DNA of 16,050 nt from Baffinella frigidus. Lineage: Eukaryota; Cryptophyceae; Cryptomonadales; Baffinellaceae. The stretch is taken from NCBI GenBank assembly GCA_026770585.1, contig MU646404.1:426341-442390 (forward strand). Reading direction: 5' to 3'. Shown piece after piece: positions 14,101-16,050 of the stretch (its first letter is position 1; every line of letters starts with the position of its first letter). Under the pieces are notes generated by a model. It was not told where the DNA came from, searched no databases, and was given only the letters and a program-made list of their open reading frames with translations. Made by a program: the position numbers and the translations under genes.

Positions 14101-14354
14101 GCGAGGAACCGTCGCGTGTGGATCAAGCATCCAAACCACGCCAGGACACTCGAAACATCCACTTTTCACATCTTTCAAGGGAAATGCCTTGAATTCTTAC
14201 GTCAAGCGCGTGAGATCTGACGCGGATAAGGCGTCGGTTTCCCTCGATCCTTCTTGCGTGGAACTCATGCCTCGTTCTCCTCCGCAGAGTACATCACCTC
14301 TGGATCCACCGCGTCGATTTCCTCTGTTGAGGATTTACGGTTCAGGGTTTAGGG
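14101..14354 (+). pseudogene. Possible two-exon gene fragment between a MITE and a telomeric array
   Basis: The + strand frame reads RVWIKHPNHARTLETSTF and on to CLEFLRQA, reaching a GTGAGAT donor at 14210. A 78-bp GT-AG segment (14210-14287), with a pyrimidine-rich end TTCTCCTCCGCAG, follows. Splicing keeps the frame: QYITSGSTASISSVEDLRFR, then a TAG supplied by the telomeric repeat at about 14352. Unspliced, the frame stops at once after the donor. Upstream it is cut by the family B element ending at 14096; no start codon is seen. Codon bias is weaker than in the two main genes. I do not recognise the protein. It may be the tail of a broken gene or a chance match. Confidence 0.3.
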
Positions 14355-14692
14355 TTTAGGGTTTAAGAATTAGGGTTTAGGGTTTAGGGTTTAGGGTTTA
14401 GGGTTGATCAATTAGGGTCTAGGGTTTAGGGTTCAGGGTTTAGGCTTTAGGGTTTAGACTTCAGGGTTTAGGGTTCAGGGTTTGGAGTTTGGGGTTCCGG
14501 GTTTGGGGTTTGGGGTTCCGAGTTGGGGGTTTTGGGTTTGGGGTTTGAGGTTTGGGATTTCGGGTTTGGGGTTTCGATTTTGGGTTTCGGGTTTCGGGTT
14601 TCGGGTTTCAATTTCGTGTTTCGGATTTCGAGTTTCCTGTTTCGTGTTTCGGGTTTCGGAGATCGAGTTTGGGGTTTGGGGTTTGGGGTTTA
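14338..14692 (-). repeat. Interstitial telomere-type array, opposite orientation (TTTAGGG on +)
   Basis: The left part is TTTAGGG with TTCAGGG and TCTAGGG variants; from about 14480 it turns into TTTGGGG and TTTCGGG variants. All other arrays in the window read CCCTAAA on the + strand. A further degenerate tail (AGTTTAGAG, GAGTTCAAGG) extends to about 14800. Confidence 0.95.
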
Positions 14693-14828
14693 CCGTAAGA
14701 GAGGAAGCCGTCCTGGTTTGCGTCTGCATAGTTGGTGAAGAAATCCTGGTTTAAGGTTAAGGAGATTTAAAGTTTAGAGTTGAGAGTTTAGAGTTCAAGG
14801 TAGGAGGTTTTCGTAAATCCTCTCGGGG

Positions 14829-15145
14829 AATCAGTCTACCTGTGATTAATTGGTCTAAAGGGTAATTATTTCAAAGGGCTCCACAGGGCGCGAAGGGAGC
14901 ACATACGGCCCATTCTAGTGGATATCCTTTAGGTCCTTTAGGTTTCAATTTCGCCCAACATATGCCAACGACACGCCGTTCCGTAGAAGGGATCCGCAGG
15001 GAAAGCATTTTTGCTCTCACCGATTTTGGATAGGATTTGGCGAGAAAATCGCTTTGTTGTCCGCTGTGGGGGGGGGAGTACCAGAATGGCTTTCTCGGGG
15101 GTGGGGGGGGGGAGAACCTGAATGGCTTTCTCGGGGACGTTGTTG
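14829..15145. repeat. Repeat unit F, copy 1
   Basis: AGTCTACCTGTGATTA, GGGAGCACATACGGCCCATT, ACCGATTTTGGATAGGATTT and two copies of GAATGGCTTTCTCGGG follow in order. Parts recur at 15230-15375, 15697-15790 and 15893-15955. A family E piece is embedded at 14929-15015. Confidence 0.75.
14929..15015. mobile_element. Family E piece, copy 5, inside repeat unit F
   Basis: TTAGGTCCTTTAGGTTTCAA to GCATTTTTGCT, matching 4388-4480. Unit F copy 2 lacks it: GATATCCTCACCGATTTTGG at about 15269 is uninterrupted. CT on both sides could be a 2-bp target duplication. Confidence 0.6.
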
Positions 15146-15229
15146 AGTGGAATGTTGACTTATGAACTTTTCAAAATAGCCAGATCTGGCTATTTCTCCT
15201 GCAGGCCACTCTGCCCTACACTCTTGCGT

Positions 15230-15375
15230 GGCAGGGCGCGGGGGGAGCACATATGGGCTATTCTGGTGGATATCCTCACCGATTTTGGATAGAATTTGGC
15301 AAGAAAATGCCTTTGTTGTCCGGTGTGTGGGGGGGGTACCTGAATGGCTTTCTCGGGGACGTTGTTGAGTGGGGG
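15230..15375. repeat. Repeat unit F, copy 2
   Basis: GGGGGAGCACATATGGGCTA, GTGGATATCCTCACCGATTT, GCCTTTGTTGTCCGGTGTGT and CTGAATGGCTTTCTCGGGGA repeat the order of copy 1 without the family E piece. Confidence 0.75.
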
Positions 15376-15404
15376 GGGGTGCTTCACGCCAAGGGGCTCC
15401 TTGA

Positions 15405-15478
15405 CACGGGTTGCCTACCGTAGGGTCCTATGTCTTATCGCTGAGAGGTTATTCAAGATCCCTTCGAAGTTCGCTGTC
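15405..15478. repeat. Family C element fragment (copy 4)
   Basis: GGGTTGCCTACCGTAGGGTC, CTTATCGCT and GATCCCTTCGAAGTTCGCTG are the reverse complement of the left half of copy 2; the other half is missing. Confidence 0.65.
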
Positions 15479-15696
15479 CTTGATAGCACATCCTTCATAC
15501 ACATGTCCTTCGTATCATATCCGGCTCAGTACGACTGTCACCTGCAATTTCACCTCGGCAGATAACTGAATCAGTTCCTTTTCAATAGGAGGTTGCATAG
15601 GAGAAATCAGTTAGGGCATAGAAATTCAATGAGGCCTCCTAATTAAATGAAAACGCTAATTAGGGAACGGATTCAGTTGTCTTTCGAGATGAAAAT
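15479..15696. other. Spacer with no recognised gene
   Basis: Only short inverted words (AGGAGGTTGCAT with AGGCCTCCTAATT, about 15587-15646). A 73-codon frame (15344-15565, +) starts in repeat DNA and is not convincing. Confidence 0.4.
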
Positions 15697-15955
15697 AGTC
15701 TACCTGTGATTAGTCTGAAGGGTAATCAGTCTCAAGGGCGGGGGAGCACCCGAATGGCCTTTTTCGGGACTTTCTTGAGCGCTGGGAGGCGCCGCCCAAG
15801 GGAGATTCCGACCGAAATCCGGTCGAAATATCAAACGTCCTTGTACCGAGAAATTGTTAATTTGTACCGCGAAAGTAAATGGACAGTACGAAAGTAAATG
15901 GACAGTACCAGAATGGCCTTCTCGGGGACTTTCTTGAGTGCTGGGAGGTGCTGCA
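15697..15955. repeat. Repeat unit F, copies 3 and 4 (partial), with a 19-bp tandem
   Basis: AGTCTACCTGTGATTAGTCT and the AATGGCC...TCGGGACTTTCTTGAG segment occur at about 15748 and again at about 15908. Between them CGAAAGTAAATGGACAGTA is present twice in tandem (about 15869-15907). Confidence 0.65.
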
Positions 15956-16008
15956 GCCCCTCGTAGAACTCACCCGGCGAAACCTGGAAACGCGAGAGGA
16001 TGATTTAC

Positions 16009-16050
16009 CACACGGTGGACTTCGGACCTTTTCACAAAAGTCAACTTGCC
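16009..16050. mobile_element. Family D inverted-repeat element, left end, cut by the window
   Basis: CCACACGGTGGACTTCGGACC and then AAGTCAACTTGCC (42 bp in all) match 4110-4152, including spacing. The remaining about 96 bp and right end would lie beyond the window. Confidence 0.65.

Noticed and set aside
14475-14754. Frames reading GFGVxG-like or NPKPQT-like repeats
   Set aside because: Direct translation of TTTGGGG/TTTCGGG telomere-type units in both directions.
1-16050. Exact organism identification
   Set aside because: TTTAGGG-type repeat and an RWP-RK gene occur across several algal and plant lineages; without a database search no species can be named.

Overview
The window is eukaryotic nuclear DNA, most likely subtelomeric or otherwise repeat-rich. 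The support is extensive degenerate plant-type telomeric repeat (CCCTAAA on the + strand, TTTAGGG near the right end), one gene best explained with a spliceosomal intron, many short inverted-repeat elements, and no bacterial gene layout. TTTAGGG-type telomeres plus an RWP-RK transcription factor fit a green-lineage or other algal/protist genome (cryptophyte, haptophyte and similar are possible); the sequence does not allow a species call.

Only two coding regions are well supported, and both are GC-rich islands in repeat DNA. Gene 1 (about 4761-6012, +) encodes an RWP-RK DNA-binding protein. Its frame runs into a 142-bp block made largely of telomere-like repeat and resumes in phase after it, so the block looks like an intron built from telomeric repeat. 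A 48-bp piece at 91-138, directly behind the telomeric tract at the window's left edge, encodes the same C-terminal 15 residues with 4 substitutions and the same stop, so it is probably the last exon of a second, paralogous gene cut by the window edge. Gene 2 (11757-12776, +) encodes a 339-residue orphan protein with a ten-histidine run. A weaker two-exon gene fragment lies at 14101-14354, wedged between a small transposable element and a telomeric array.

Layout: 1-90 telomeric tract; 91-138 exon-like piece; 139-2330 dense inverted-repeat elements and a GA microsatellite; 2486-3329 telomeric array; 3330-4530 back-to-back inverted-repeat elements; 4620-6012 gene 1; 6013-7448 elements and a second GA microsatellite; 7449-9252 telomeric array split by a 374-bp inverted-repeat element; 9253-10390 element-rich spacer; 10391-11756 AT-rich spacer; 11757-12776 gene 2; 12847-14096 palindromes and a triply nested transposon cluster; 14101-14354 gene fragment; 14338-14692 telomeric array in the opposite orientation; 14829-16050 duplicated repeat units, ending inside another inverted-repeat element.

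At least two families (here A, about 116 bp, and B, 101 bp) look like TA-inserting miniature inverted-repeat transposable elements (MITEs). No transposase is present, so they would be non-autonomous. Family letters are local labels, not database names. The most notable observations are the telomere-repeat intron and its paralogous partner, the A-in-A-plus-B nested insertion whose lengths add up exactly, a palindromic CCTACCGTAGG core shared by otherwise different element families, and a 5-kb segment bounded by telomeric arrays that face outward like the two ends of a linear chromosome.
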